Part shown: piece after piece, positions 47,931-56,806 of the stretch
Position numbering within the stretch: position 1 is the stretch's first letter
Layout: each line of letters begins with the position of its first letter
NCBI RefSeq assembly: GCF_035943795.1
Contig: NZ_DASZBY010000083.1
Span: 62,001 to 126,000, forward strand
Direction: 5' to 3'
DNA length: 64,000 nucleotides
Source of the DNA: Aliidongia sp035943795
GTDB taxonomy: Bacteria > Pseudomonadota > Alphaproteobacteria > ATCC43930 > CGMCC-115725
Program-made: the position numbers and the translations under genes
The notes under the pieces: model-generated
What the model was told of the DNA's origin: nothing
The model's database searches: none
The model's input: the letters and a program-made list of their open reading frames with translations, nothing else

Positions 47931-49235
47931 ATGTCCTCCATCCTCGCCCTCCCGGCCGGCGCGCGCCGGGACCGCCGGCACCGTTGGAAAGTGCTGGGCA
48001 TCGGCGTCGCTGCCAATGCGAGCTTTTCCGCCGCCTTTTCCGGCATCCCGACCACTGCCGTCTTCATGCGGTCGGACTATCATCTCGACAATGCCTCCCT
48101 GGGGCTGGCGATGGGCCTGCTGGGTCTCGGCATCGCCGTCAGCGAATTGCCCTGGGGCCTGCTGACCGACAGGTGGGGCGATCGCCGCGTGCTATTGCTG
48201 GGTCTGGGGGCCACGGCGGCGGCGCTCGCCCTGATGGCACTGTTCGCGGCCCCCACCTCCGATCGGGTGCCGGGCCTGGGCCTGCTCGCCACCGGCATGC
48301 TGCTCGTGGGCCTGCTGGGCGGTAGCGTGAACGGGTCGAGCGGCCGGGCGGTGATGGCCTGGTTTCGCGAGGGCGAGCGCGGCCTGGCCATGAGTATCCG
48401 GCAAACCGCCGTTCCGGCGGGCGGCGGACTGGGCGCGCTGATCCTGCCCTCGCTCGCCGCGACCCACGGCTTCGTCGCTGTCTATGGCGTGCTGGCGATC
48501 CTCTGCGCGGTCACGACGTTGTTCGCCGCCCGCTGGCTGCACGAGCCGGCGGAGCTGGATGCCGCCCCCGCCTCCCCTGCAAGCCGCCTCGCCGCCGCGC
48601 GCGGACCGTTACGGAACCTGGACGTCTGGCGCGTGGCCACCGCGATCGGCCTGCTGTGCGTGCCACAGCTTTCAGTCCTGACCTTTGGCACGATCTTCCT
48701 GCATGACTTCGGCCATGCCAGCGTCGCCGTGACCAGTGCCGCATTGGTGACGGTGCAGGTCGGTGCGGGCGTCATGCGGGTCTGGAGCGGGCGCTGGACC
48801 GACCGGAACCGCAACCGCCGGGCCTACATGCGCGGCTGCTGCCTGTTGAGCGCCGGCATCTTCCTGGCCCTGGCGCCGGTGGTGTCGATGGTCGGCAGCG
48901 CCGTCGCTCCCTCCGTCCTGGCACTTGCCGCCATCGTCGGCCTGCTCGTTGTCGGCGGGATCACCGCATCCGCCTGGCATGGCGTCGCCTTCACCGAGCT
49001 TGCGACCCTGGCCGGGGCCAGCCGGGCCGGCACGGCACTCGCCCTCGGCAACAGCTTCGCCTTCATGACGCTGTTCCTGACGCCGCTCGCGATCCCGCTC
49101 CTGCTGAACTGGAGCGCCTGGCCGGTCGTGTGGCTCGGCGCCGGCGGATGCGCGCTGCTGGCGCTGCCGGTCTTCCCCCGGGGGGCGGCCGTCAGCTCGG
49201 ATCCAGCAGCGTCCCGGTCAGCGACGCGCCCTTGA
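47931..49235 (+). CDS. MFS transporter
   Basis: A 434-residue major facilitator with twelve predicted helices. The loop 2-3 motif reads LLTDRWGDRRVLLLG, a good match to the MFS signature, and a long central loop follows helix 6. Substrate unknown. The ATG at 47931 has GGAG upstream; ATGs at 47865 and 47868 would add about 20 residues. Its 3' end overlaps the convergent pentapeptide gene by 44 bp. Confidence 0.9.
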   Translation: MSSILALPAGARRDRRHRWKVLGIGVAANASFSAAFSGIPTTAVFMRSDYHLDNASLGLAMGLLGLGIAVSELPWGLLTDRWGDRRVLLLGLGATAAALALMALFAAPTSDRVPGLGLLATGMLLVGLLGGSVNGSSGRAVMAWFREGERGLAMSIRQTAVPAGGGLGALILPSLAATHGFVAVYGVLAILCAVTTLFAARWLHEPAELDAAPASPASRLAAARGPLRNLDVWRVATAIGLLCVPQLSVLTFGTIFLHDFGHASVAVTSAALVTVQVGAGVMRVWSGRWTDRNRNRRAYMRGCCLLSAGIFLALAPVVSMVGSAVAPSVLALAAIVGLLVVGGITASAWHGVAFTELATLAGASRAGTALALGNSFAFMTLFLTPLAIPLLLNWSAWPVVWLGAGGCALLALPVFPRGAAVSSDPAASRSATRP

Positions 49236-50445
49236 TGCTGACTTTCTTCATGTCGACGCCGCGCAGATCGGCCCCGGCCAGGTTGGCGCCGTCGAGAATG
49301 GCGCCCTCGAGCTTCGCCTGCCGGAGGTCGGCACTGCGCAGGTCGGCATTCCGCAACGACGCACCGCGCAGATCGACCGGCCAATCGCGGCCGGAGGGCC
49401 TGCCGTCCGGCGTCAGCAGCACCATGGGGCCGAGCTTCGCCGCGGCGAAATTCGCCAGGTCGAGCACGGCGCCGGCAAGGTTGGCGCCGGACAGGTCGGC
49501 GCCGGTGAAACGGGTTCGGCCAAGCCGGGCGCCATCGAATTGAGCGAGGCACAGCTTCGCGTCCGCTAGATCGGCCAGGGTCAGATCGGCCTGCGAGAAG
49601 CAGGCGCCCGACAGGTCGAGGCCCACGAGGTTGCTGCCGTGCAGCACCATCTTCGCCTGGTCGAGCCGCACGCCGTTCGCCCCGTTCGTCTGGATCCAAT
49701 CGGCATGCTGCGACAGATGCTGACGGAAATCCGCCGTCAGCGGCTCGCCCAGGTTGCCGCCTTCGTTCGACACCTGGGCACCTTCGAGGCGGGCGAGCGA
49801 CAGGTCGACATTGCGCATTTCCGTCTGACGGAGATCGGCCCCGCGAAAATCCGCCCCGTCGATCCGGCAATTGTTGAGCAGCGCGCCCTTGAGCCGGGCC
49901 CGCCCGAAATTGGCGCCGCTCAGGTCGGCACCGTTCAGGTTCGCGGCAAACAGAGTGGCGTTCTGGAAATCGGCACCGCGGAGGCTGGCACCAGCCAGGT
50001 TCGCGAACGATAGGTCAGCATCGCCGAACTTGGCGTTCTGCAGGTCGGCACCGCCGAGGTCGGCCGAATGGCTGCGCGAGACCTGGCGGGTGGCGACCCA
50101 CACGACCAGCTGCCCGGCACGAAGATCCGCCCGTTCCAGGTTGGCGCCATGCATTCGCGCCTTGGCCAGGTTGACGCCGCGCAGATCCGCGCCGACCAAC
50201 GACGCGTCGGCCAGGTCCGCCCCGGCGAGGTTGGCGCCGAACAGGTCGGCACCATCGAGGAAACTGCGCGACAGGCGCGCCCGGCTGAGATCGACGCCGG
50301 CCAGCATCGCCATGCTGAGGCGTTGACGCTCCAAATCGGTCCCGGTCAGCATGGCGCCCCGCATCGACAGGCGCTGGCCGTTCGGCCGCCCTTCGAGAAA
50401 CTGTCGGTGTGCGGCAAGCGCTGGGACGAGGTCAGCCGGAACCAT
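49192..50445 (-). CDS. Pentapeptide-repeat protein (copy 2)
   Basis: A 417-residue protein built mostly of A(D/N)LxG-type pentapeptides, predicted to form right-handed beta-helices. A capping motif HRQFLEGRPNGQRL near residue 15 starts the first block, and a similar one (HADWIQTNGANGVRL) starts the second near the middle. A linker GRPSGRDWPVDLRGASL breaks the last turns. No signal peptide or enzyme domain. It is clearly paralogous to the next gene upstream. Possible roles include gyrase protection-like mimicry or scaffolding; none is shown. Confidence 0.88.
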   Translation of the reverse strand: MVPADLVPALAAHRQFLEGRPNGQRLSMRGAMLTGTDLERQRLSMAMLAGVDLSRARLSRSFLDGADLFGANLAGADLADASLVGADLRGVNLAKARMHGANLERADLRAGQLVVWVATRQVSRSHSADLGGADLQNAKFGDADLSFANLAGASLRGADFQNATLFAANLNGADLSGANFGRARLKGALLNNCRIDGADFRGADLRQTEMRNVDLSLARLEGAQVSNEGGNLGEPLTADFRQHLSQHADWIQTNGANGVRLDQAKMVLHGSNLVGLDLSGACFSQADLTLADLADAKLCLAQFDGARLGRTRFTGADLSGANLAGAVLDLANFAAAKLGPMVLLTPDGRPSGRDWPVDLRGASLRNADLRSADLRQAKLEGAILDGANLAGADLRGVDMKKVSIKGASLTGTLLDPS

Positions 50446-50544
50446 AGGTACCGCCGTTGTTAAGGTCCGAACCGGAGTGTAAGAGGCGAGGCGCCGTCTC
50501 GCCAGTGAACAATGTCACCTTCGAAACGATCGGCGGCCCGCACG

Positions 50545-51786
50545 TCAGGTATCGTAGCTGGCACCGGTCAGTTTGGCGCCACCCAGGATGGCGCTCATAT
50601 AGTCGCTGCCGCGCAGGTCGGCGGTCGTCAGATCGGCCGAGGTGAAGTCGGTGCCTTCGAGCCGTGCCGAACGCAGATCCGCGCCGGTGAGATCGGCTTT
50701 CACCAGGCTCGCCCCGCGCAGATCGGTCGGCCAGTCCCGACCGCTGGGCCTGCCGTCCGCCCCCCGGATCGCCATGGGGCCGAGCCTGGCGTTCTGCAGC
50801 TTTGCGCCGGCGAGATCGGCACGCGCCAACGACGCGCCCGACAGGTCGGCGCCGGCCAATTGGCACCCCCGCAGGCTCGCCTTGTCGAGCTGGGCCAGGC
50901 ACAGCTTGGCGCCGCGCAGATCCGCGCCGGACAGGTCGCAGTCGGTCAATTTGGCACCGCTCAAATCGGCCTTCGACAAGTTGAAGCCGGCGAGCGACGC
51001 CCCGCTGAGATCGAGCCGGCTGCCGCGCGCGCCGTTCGACACGATCCACTCGATATGCTGGCCAAGGCGCAACCGGAACGCCTCGTCCTCGATGGCCGGG
51101 CCGCTGTCGTGCAGCACCACGTTCTGGCAGGAGGCCTTGCTGAGATCGACATTGCGCAATTCGGCACGCCGCAGGTCGGCGCCGTCGAAACGTGCCTCTT
51201 CGACCCGGGCATTGTTCAACAGGGCGGCCCGCAACGAGGCGCCGGTGAAGTTGGCCCGCATCAGGTCGGCGCCGGTCAGGTTGGCCTTGTTCAGCTGCGC
51301 ACCGGACAGATCGGCGTCCAGCATGCTGGCATAGCTGAAATCGGCCCCGCTGGCCTTGGCCCCGGCGAGCCTGGCACCGCGCAGGTTGGCGCCGGTGAGA
51401 TCGGTCGGCGTCTCGCGCACGCGCCGCTCGCCGCTGATGAACACGACGCCCTGGCCCGGGCTGAGATCGGCCCGCTCCAGATCGGCGCCTTGCAGGTTGG
51501 CCTTGCGCAGGTTGACGCCGCGCAGGTCCGCGCCGACCAACGAAGCCTGGGACAGGTTGGCGCCCGAAAGGTTGGCGCCGAACAGGTCGGCATTGTCGAA
51601 GCTGCTGCGCGCCAGGATCGCGTGGCTGAGATCGACGCTGCTCAGCCGGGCGAATTGCAGGCGCTGCTTGGACAGGTCCGAACCGGCGAGGGCGGCACCC
51701 TTGAGATTGAGGATGCGGCCTTCGGGCTTGCCATCGAGATAGAGCCGGTGCTCCGAGATCGCCTGGAGAAGGTCAGCGGACTTCAT
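50545..51786 (-). CDS. Pentapeptide-repeat protein (copy 1)
   Basis: A 413-residue paralogue of the protein at 49192 with the same plan: cap motif HRLYLDGKPEGRIL (13-26), pentapeptide block (28-108), short break (109-127), pentapeptides (128-220), second cap HIEWIVSNGARGSRLDL (244-260), block to about 335, break with GRPSGRDWPTDL (346-356), final turns. The ATG at 51786 has GGAGGG six bases upstream. The 99 bp between the copies show no terminator, so both are probably co-transcribed from the AT-rich region upstream. Confidence 0.88.
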   Translation of the reverse strand: MKSADLLQAISEHRLYLDGKPEGRILNLKGAALAGSDLSKQRLQFARLSSVDLSHAILARSSFDNADLFGANLSGANLSQASLVGADLRGVNLRKANLQGADLERADLSPGQGVVFISGERRVRETPTDLTGANLRGARLAGAKASGADFSYASMLDADLSGAQLNKANLTGADLMRANFTGASLRAALLNNARVEEARFDGADLRRAELRNVDLSKASCQNVVLHDSGPAIEDEAFRLRLGQHIEWIVSNGARGSRLDLSGASLAGFNLSKADLSGAKLTDCDLSGADLRGAKLCLAQLDKASLRGCQLAGADLSGASLARADLAGAKLQNARLGPMAIRGADGRPSGRDWPTDLRGASLVKADLTGADLRSARLEGTDFTSADLTTADLRGSDYMSAILGGAKLTGASYDT

Positions 51787-52012
51787 CGTCCCTCCAAGGG
51801 AGCGCATCCCGCGAAGAAACCGAAAATCTCACAGCCTGACGGCGCCCTGGGAAATAGGACGAAATTTTCGATAAATTCCAACAAAATGAACTCCGACGCT
51901 TGCAGAGCAAACTCGAGCAGCAAAGTGCCTGGAAAATTTCCGGTATTTACGATCGACAATCAAATACTTTATCGATCCAACCTCGATCAAATACCGACCG
52001 CATTGAATCTTT

Positions 52013-52477
52013 TCAGTTTTGTGAAGACGAGCGGTTCACGATCGTGATCAAGGTCTGCAGACCGTGGGCGCAAGCGGTGCGGCGGCCGGCCTTCTCGACC
52101 TCGACCTCGAGTTCGCACACCGTCAGCGTGCGGCCGGACCGGATGACACGGCCGGTCGCGATCAGCAGATCGCCGTCGGCCGGGGCCAGCAGGTTGATCT
52201 TGAATTCGACCGTCAGCACGTCGCTGTCGGCGGGGAACAGGGTGAAGCCGGCATAGCCGCCGGCGGAATCGGCGATCGTGCTGGTGACGCCCGCATGGAA
52301 GAAGCCGTGCTGCTGGCTGAGTTCCGGGCGGTAGGGCAATTGGATCTCGCACAGGCCGGGCTCGATCCGGGTCAGTCGCGCGCCCAGCGACGTCATGATG
52401 CCCTGGCGGGCGAAGCTCGCGGCGACGCGCGCTGCGAAACCCGGATCGCTGGCCGTGAAATTCTTGCGTTCGGTCAC
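52013..52477 (-). CDS. PaaI-type thioesterase (hotdog fold)
   Basis: A 154-residue hotdog-fold protein: ELSQQHGFFHAGVTSTIADSAGGYAG holds the HGG-like catalytic loop, followed by the strands VLTVEFKINLLAPADGDLL and VCELEVEVE. PaaI-like enzymes hydrolyse aromatic or acyl-CoA thioesters; the substrate is unknown. The start is GTG and overlaps the rmuC stop by four bases. Confidence 0.9.
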   Translation of the reverse strand: MTERKNFTASDPGFAARVAASFARQGIMTSLGARLTRIEPGLCEIQLPYRPELSQQHGFFHAGVTSTIADSAGGYAGFTLFPADSDVLTVEFKINLLAPADGDLLIATGRVIRSGRTLTVCELEVEVEKAGRRTACAHGLQTLITIVNRSSSQN

Positions 52478-53868
52478 GTGTCGCTCCCGGGCAATCCGAT
52501 AGGGGCCAAATCCTCGGCCAGATCCAGCGCCTCGCCTTCGATCAGGCTTTCGGCACCGGCGTCGATCACCTGATAGGCGCCGAGGTTGCCCGGCACCGGC
52601 TTGCCGGGCCGGAGGCCCAGTTGCTGCATCTGCCGCGCGCGGGGCAGCAGGCGGCCGTTGAGGGTGCCGGTCAGCTTGGCGAACCCTTCCGCCGCCTGCT
52701 TGATGCCGCGCCCGACCGAGGCCGCGTGGCTGACCGCGACCGACAGGCTTTCCAGCAGTTTCTCCGCGGCACCCACGATGCGCGCCTGATTCTCAATCTG
52801 ACGCATCAGGCTGATCTCGACGGCGGCGAAACCGATGATGCAGGCGAGCCCCGCCGGACCGGCCGGAATGATCTGCACGTCGGCGGCCTTGCGCGCGAAA
52901 TCCGCGTCGGCCCGGCCCAGCTTCTCGATCGCCGCCTCGTTCGGCAGGTACATGACCGACAAGACCCGGCTGACGTCGCCGTCTCGTCCGGACTTGCGGA
53001 AGCCCGACTGCACGGCGCCGCGATAATCCTTGGTCGCCAAGTCCCTCAGGTGCTGGTTCATCGTCTTGGCGAGGCTCTGGTAGGCCAGTGCCTCGCCGGC
53101 CGTGCCCTCCGCCTCGGCTAGGTCGAGCAGATGCTTCGACGCCTTGGAATCGATCACCAGCACCGCATCGCCCGGCAGGAACACGATCGCGTCCGGCCGC
53201 AGCCTGCCCTCGGCCTCGGCGCCATAGATCGTCTGTTGCAGGACGAAGTCCCTGCCCTGCTCGAGACCGAAGGATTTCAGCGTATTGGCGAGCCCGATCT
53301 CGGCGAAATAGCCGGCGCCACCCGGGCTGGACAGCGCGCGCTGGATCGTGTCGATCATCTGCGCCTTCTCGGTCACCTGACCCTTCAGCTGCGAAACGCC
53401 GTCGGTCAGCACCTGGACCTCGAGTTTGAGCGCCGCCGTCGTCTCGGCCAGCAGCTTCTGGGCGGCGACCTTGGACTCCGCCGTCTCGCGCTTGTGATCC
53501 TCCAACAGTTTGCTCGAAATATGCTGGGCGGTCTGGAACACGCCGGCCTTGGTCGTCTCCAGGAACTCGACCTTGGTCTTTTCCCAGTCGGCCATCTGCA
53601 GCCGCACCGCCTCGGCCTGCTGCCGGGCCAGCGCGGCGTCGGTCGCGGCCCGGGCGCCCTCGGCCCGCGCCTGCGCTTCGGTCTGGCGGGACAGGTCGAG
53701 GACGGCCTGCATGTCGAGCCGGCGGCTTTCCGCGATCTCGGCCGTGGCCCGCGCCTCGCCGACCGCCGCTTCCAGTGCCGCGCGCGTCCGGCCGGCCCGC
53801 CACTGCGCCGCAAGGAAGCCCAGCGCCAATCCGGCGACCGCGGCGATCGCAACCGTCAGTCCATCCAT
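52474..53868 (-). CDS. rmuC: DNA recombination protein RmuC
   Basis: A 464-residue protein: an N-terminal membrane anchor (VAIAAVAGLALGFLAAQ, 5-21), a long Ala/Glu/Gln coiled coil (about 25-190) and the RmuC nuclease-like domain with GRLRPDAIVFLPGDAVLVIDSKAS and VMYLPNEAAIEKL. The Asp and DSK residues match the PD-(D/E)XK-type core. It limits inversions and rearrangements. The ATG at 53868 begins the anchor. It overlaps the thioesterase gene and is divergent from def. Confidence 0.94.
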   Translation of the reverse strand: MDGLTVAIAAVAGLALGFLAAQWRAGRTRAALEAAVGEARATAEIAESRRLDMQAVLDLSRQTEAQARAEGARAATDAALARQQAEAVRLQMADWEKTKVEFLETTKAGVFQTAQHISSKLLEDHKRETAESKVAAQKLLAETTAALKLEVQVLTDGVSQLKGQVTEKAQMIDTIQRALSSPGGAGYFAEIGLANTLKSFGLEQGRDFVLQQTIYGAEAEGRLRPDAIVFLPGDAVLVIDSKASKHLLDLAEAEGTAGEALAYQSLAKTMNQHLRDLATKDYRGAVQSGFRKSGRDGDVSRVLSVMYLPNEAAIEKLGRADADFARKAADVQIIPAGPAGLACIIGFAAVEISLMRQIENQARIVGAAEKLLESLSVAVSHAASVGRGIKQAAEGFAKLTGTLNGRLLPRARQMQQLGLRPGKPVPGNLGAYQVIDAGAESLIEGEALDLAEDLAPIGLPGSDT

Positions 53869-54010
53869 CGTCCCGTCATCCCACCCGCCGTTCCGAGGCC
53901 GGACGATAGCAGCCGTGCAGGTCGGGGCGACAGCCGTAGCTTGACCAAAAGACCCGAAAGCCATACCTCTGCGGTCAGAAACCGAGCAATCCCGACGAGT
54001 CCGACACCTC

Positions 54011-54535
54011 ATGGCCAAGCTGCCCATCGTCCTTGCCCCCGATCCCGTACTCAAGACCAGGGCGAAGCCGGTCGAGACCGTGGACGACTCGATCCGGCAC
54101 CTGATGGACGACATGCTGGAGACGATGTACGCCGCCCCCGGTATCGGTCTCGCCGCCAACCAGGTCGGCGTGCTGAAGCGCGTGGTCGTGCTCGACGTCG
54201 CACGCGAGGGCGAGCCGCCGAAGCCGATGGGCATGGCCAATCCGGAAGTGGTCTGGGCCTCGCCGGAGCAGTCGGTCTACAACGAGGGCTGCCTGTCGCT
54301 GCCGGAGCATTACGCCGACATCACCCGGCCGGCCGAAGTGCGCGTGCGCTATCTCGACCGCGACGGCGCCAAGCAGGAGATCGAGGCCGACGGCCTGCTC
54401 GCGACCTGCATCCAGCACGAGATCGACCATCTCGACGGTATCCTGTTCGTCGACCATATCTCGGCGCTGAAGCGCAACATGATCTTGAAGAAGCTGGTCA
54501 AGCTGAAGAAGCAGCGGGCCGAAGACGGCGAATAG
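54011..54535 (+). CDS. def: Peptide deformylase
   Basis: A 174-residue metalloenzyme that removes N-terminal formyl groups from nascent proteins. All three motifs are intact: GIGLAANQVG, EGCLSLPE (Cys ligand) and QHEIDHLDG (two His ligands and the catalytic Glu). Length is typical. It heads a def-fmt-truA operon with 10 bp before fmt. Confidence 0.97.
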   Translation: MAKLPIVLAPDPVLKTRAKPVETVDDSIRHLMDDMLETMYAAPGIGLAANQVGVLKRVVVLDVAREGEPPKPMGMANPEVVWASPEQSVYNEGCLSLPEHYADITRPAEVRVRYLDRDGAKQEIEADGLLATCIQHEIDHLDGILFVDHISALKRNMILKKLVKLKKQRAEDGE

Positions 54536-54545
54536 CATCGCCGCC

Positions 54546-55490
54546 ATGGCCCAGCCGCGCCTGCGCCTCGCCTTCATGGGCACACCGGATTTCGCAGTCC
54601 CCGTGCTGGACGCGCTGGTCGCGGCCGGCCATGACATCCGGGCGGTCTATAGCCAGCCGCCGCGCCCGACCGGGCGCGGCCACAAGACCCAGCCCTCGCC
54701 GGTCCAGGCGCGTGCCGAAGCGCTGGGCCTGCCGGTCCGCCATCCGGTTTCGCTGAAGCCGGAGGAAGAGAAAGCCGCCTTCGCGGCGCTCGGCCTCGAT
54801 GCCGCCGTCGTCGCGGCCTATGGCCTGATTCTGCCGCGCGCGATCCTGGAGGCGCCCCGGCTCGGCTGCCTCAACGTCCATGGCTCGATCCTGCCTCGCT
54901 GGCGGGGTGCCGCGCCGGTCCAGCGCGCGCTGATGGCCGGCGATGCGGAGACCGGCATCACCATCATGCAGATGGATGTCGGCCTCGACACTGGCGCCAT
55001 GCTGCTGAAGGGCATCGTGCCGATCGGCCCGGATGCGACCGCGCAGAGCCTGCACGATACGCTGGCCGCGCTCGGCGCGGAGCTGATCCTGCCGGCGCTC
55101 GACGGCATCGCCGCCGGAACGCTGGTGCCCGAGCCCCAGCCGGAGGTCGGTGTGACCTATGCCGCGAAACTGTCCCGCGAGGAAAGCGCGCTCGACTTCC
55201 GCGAGGATGCAGGGGTGCTGGATCTCAAGGTCCGCGCGCTCAATCCCTGGCCCGGCGTGTGGTTCGAACACCAGGGCGAGCGGATCAAGCTGCTGGCGGC
55301 CCGGGTGGAAGACGGCCGGGGAGTTCCGGGGATGATCCTCGACGGCGACTTTGGCATCGCCTGCGGCACGGGCGTGCTGCGGCCGACCCTGCTGCAGCGA
55401 CCAGGCAAGGCGCCGGTCGAGCGGCGCGCCTTCTTGAACGGCACCAAGATCGATCCAGGCGTCATCCTGCCGTGCCCCGCTACAAACTGA
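54546..55490 (+). CDS. fmt: Methionyl-tRNA formyltransferase
   Basis: A 314-residue enzyme that formylates initiator Met-tRNA with 10-formyl-tetrahydrofolate. Seen: LRLAFMGTPDFAVPVLDAL, CLNVHGSILPRWRGAAPVQRA with the catalytic His-Gly-Ser region, and GITIMQMDVGLDTGAMLL; the C-terminal OB-like tRNA-binding domain follows about residue 205. It acts with Def. Its end overlaps truA by 19 bp. Confidence 0.97.
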   Translation: MAQPRLRLAFMGTPDFAVPVLDALVAAGHDIRAVYSQPPRPTGRGHKTQPSPVQARAEALGLPVRHPVSLKPEEEKAAFAALGLDAAVVAAYGLILPRAILEAPRLGCLNVHGSILPRWRGAAPVQRALMAGDAETGITIMQMDVGLDTGAMLLKGIVPIGPDATAQSLHDTLAALGAELILPALDGIAAGTLVPEPQPEVGVTYAAKLSREESALDFREDAGVLDLKVRALNPWPGVWFEHQGERIKLLAARVEDGRGVPGMILDGDFGIACGTGVLRPTLLQRPGKAPVERRAFLNGTKIDPGVILPCPATN

Positions 55491-56278
55491 CGATCGAGTA
55501 CGACGGCACGGGCCTGGTCGGCTGGCAGCGCCAGCCGAACGGCCCCTCGGTGCAAGAGATCCTGGAGACGGCGGTCGAACGCCTCACCGGGCAGCGATGC
55601 TTCGTCCAGGGGGCGGGGCGGACCGATGCCGGCGTCCATGCGACCGGCCAGGTCGCCCATGTCGACCTCGACCGTCCCTATCGCGCCGGCGAGATCCAGG
55701 GCGCGCTCAACTATCATATGAAGCCGGCCGCCGTTTGCGTGCTGGCGGTCGAGCTGGCATCGGATCATTTCCACGCCCGCCTGTCGGCCATCCACCGCGC
55801 CTATGTCTATCGGATCCTCAATCGCCGGGCGCCGCCCGCGATCGAGCGCAATCACGTCTGGCACGTGCCGGTCGCCCTGGACCTCGATGCCATGATCGAG
55901 GGCGCCGCCCATCTGGTCGGCCACCACGACTTCACCAGTTTCCGAGCCACCATGTGCCAGGCGCGTTCGCCGGTGAAGACGCTCGATCGCCTGACGATCA
56001 CCCGGGTCGGCGAGGAGATCCACGTCGTGCCGGAGGCACGGTCGTTCCTGCACCACCAGGTCCGCAACATCGTCGGCACCTTGAAGCTGGTGGGATCCGG
56101 CCAATGGCGGCCGGACGAGGTCAAGCGGGCGCTCGACGCGCGCGACCGGGCCGCGGCCGGCCCGACGGCGCCGCCGGACGGGCTCTACCTGACCGCCGTG
56201 CACTATCCCGACGAGGCCCTGCTAGAACAGGCCGGCGGTCAGTTCGTCGATGCCGAAGCCGATGACGATGTCGAGTAG
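55472..56278 (+). CDS. truA: tRNA pseudouridine(38-40) synthase
   Basis: A 268-residue enzyme that isomerises uridines 38-40 in the anticodon arm. Seen: YKLTIEYDGTGLVGWQRQPN, the catalytic Asp in GAGRTDAGVHATGQVAH, and SFLHHQVRNIVGTL. The start is GTG at 55472, inside the end of fmt, and matches the conserved N-terminus. Its last 57 bases overlap the convergent gene at 56222. Confidence 0.96.
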   Translation: MPRYKLTIEYDGTGLVGWQRQPNGPSVQEILETAVERLTGQRCFVQGAGRTDAGVHATGQVAHVDLDRPYRAGEIQGALNYHMKPAAVCVLAVELASDHFHARLSAIHRAYVYRILNRRAPPAIERNHVWHVPVALDLDAMIEGAAHLVGHHDFTSFRATMCQARSPVKTLDRLTITRVGEEIHVVPEARSFLHHQVRNIVGTLKLVGSGQWRPDEVKRALDARDRAAAGPTAPPDGLYLTAVHYPDEALLEQAGGQFVDAEADDDVE

Positions 56279-56806
56279 CACGATCGCGAAGGCGGCCAGC
56301 GGCTTGACGCCGAGGGTCGCCCAGGAAATGAAGCCTTCGACCGCAAAGGAATAGAGCTGAACGGCCAACAGCAGGGCCAGGCCGACCGGACCGAGCACGC
56401 CGGTCTGATCCAACGTCACGCAGACCAGCAGCGCCACGACCTGCGGCAGGCCGAACCAGTTCTGCGCGGTGACGAACAGCGGCCATTGCGCGACATGGCC
56501 GAGCAGGCGCGCCAGCCCCAGCACGCCCAGCGGGAAAGCCGCCGTGTGCGCGACATAGGCGATTACCTGGACCAGCGCATAGAGCCAAAGGTCGTCCGGC
56601 CGATGGGGCGAGTGCCACAGGCCGAGCGCCAGCGCGACGGCATAGAATGGCAGGCCGTAGAACGCCGCCCAGAAGGACCGCAGCGCCGCCGCAGGCGACG
56701 GATCGAACGCCGAGGCGGCGGTGCGGTCGAATCGGCAGAACCGCAGCGCGCCGACAAGCGACCTGGCCGCCTCGGACGGGATCGGCCCACCTTCGGTTGG
56801 GCTCAT
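56222..56806 (-). CDS. Unknown membrane protein at the end of the dap operon
   Basis: A 194-residue protein with about four to five hydrophobic segments (about 43-62, 74-102, 116-133, 137-155 and 167-184). I do not recognise the family; it resembles small alphaproteobacterial membrane proteins without known role. Its ATG overlaps the dapE stop by four bases, so it belongs to the dap operon, yet its end overlaps truA from the other strand by 57 bp. Confidence 0.68.
   Translation of the reverse strand: MSPTEGGPIPSEAARSLVGALRFCRFDRTAASAFDPSPAAALRSFWAAFYGLPFYAVALALGLWHSPHRPDDLWLYALVQVIAYVAHTAAFPLGVLGLARLLGHVAQWPLFVTAQNWFGLPQVVALLVCVTLDQTGVLGPVGLALLLAVQLYSFAVEGFISWATLGVKPLAAFAIVLLDIVIGFGIDELTAGLF

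Noticed and set aside
51886..52047. 53-residue frame in the AT-rich gap before the pentapeptide genes
   Set aside because: It overlaps the thioesterase end on the other strand, has no ribosome-binding site and no recognisable feature.
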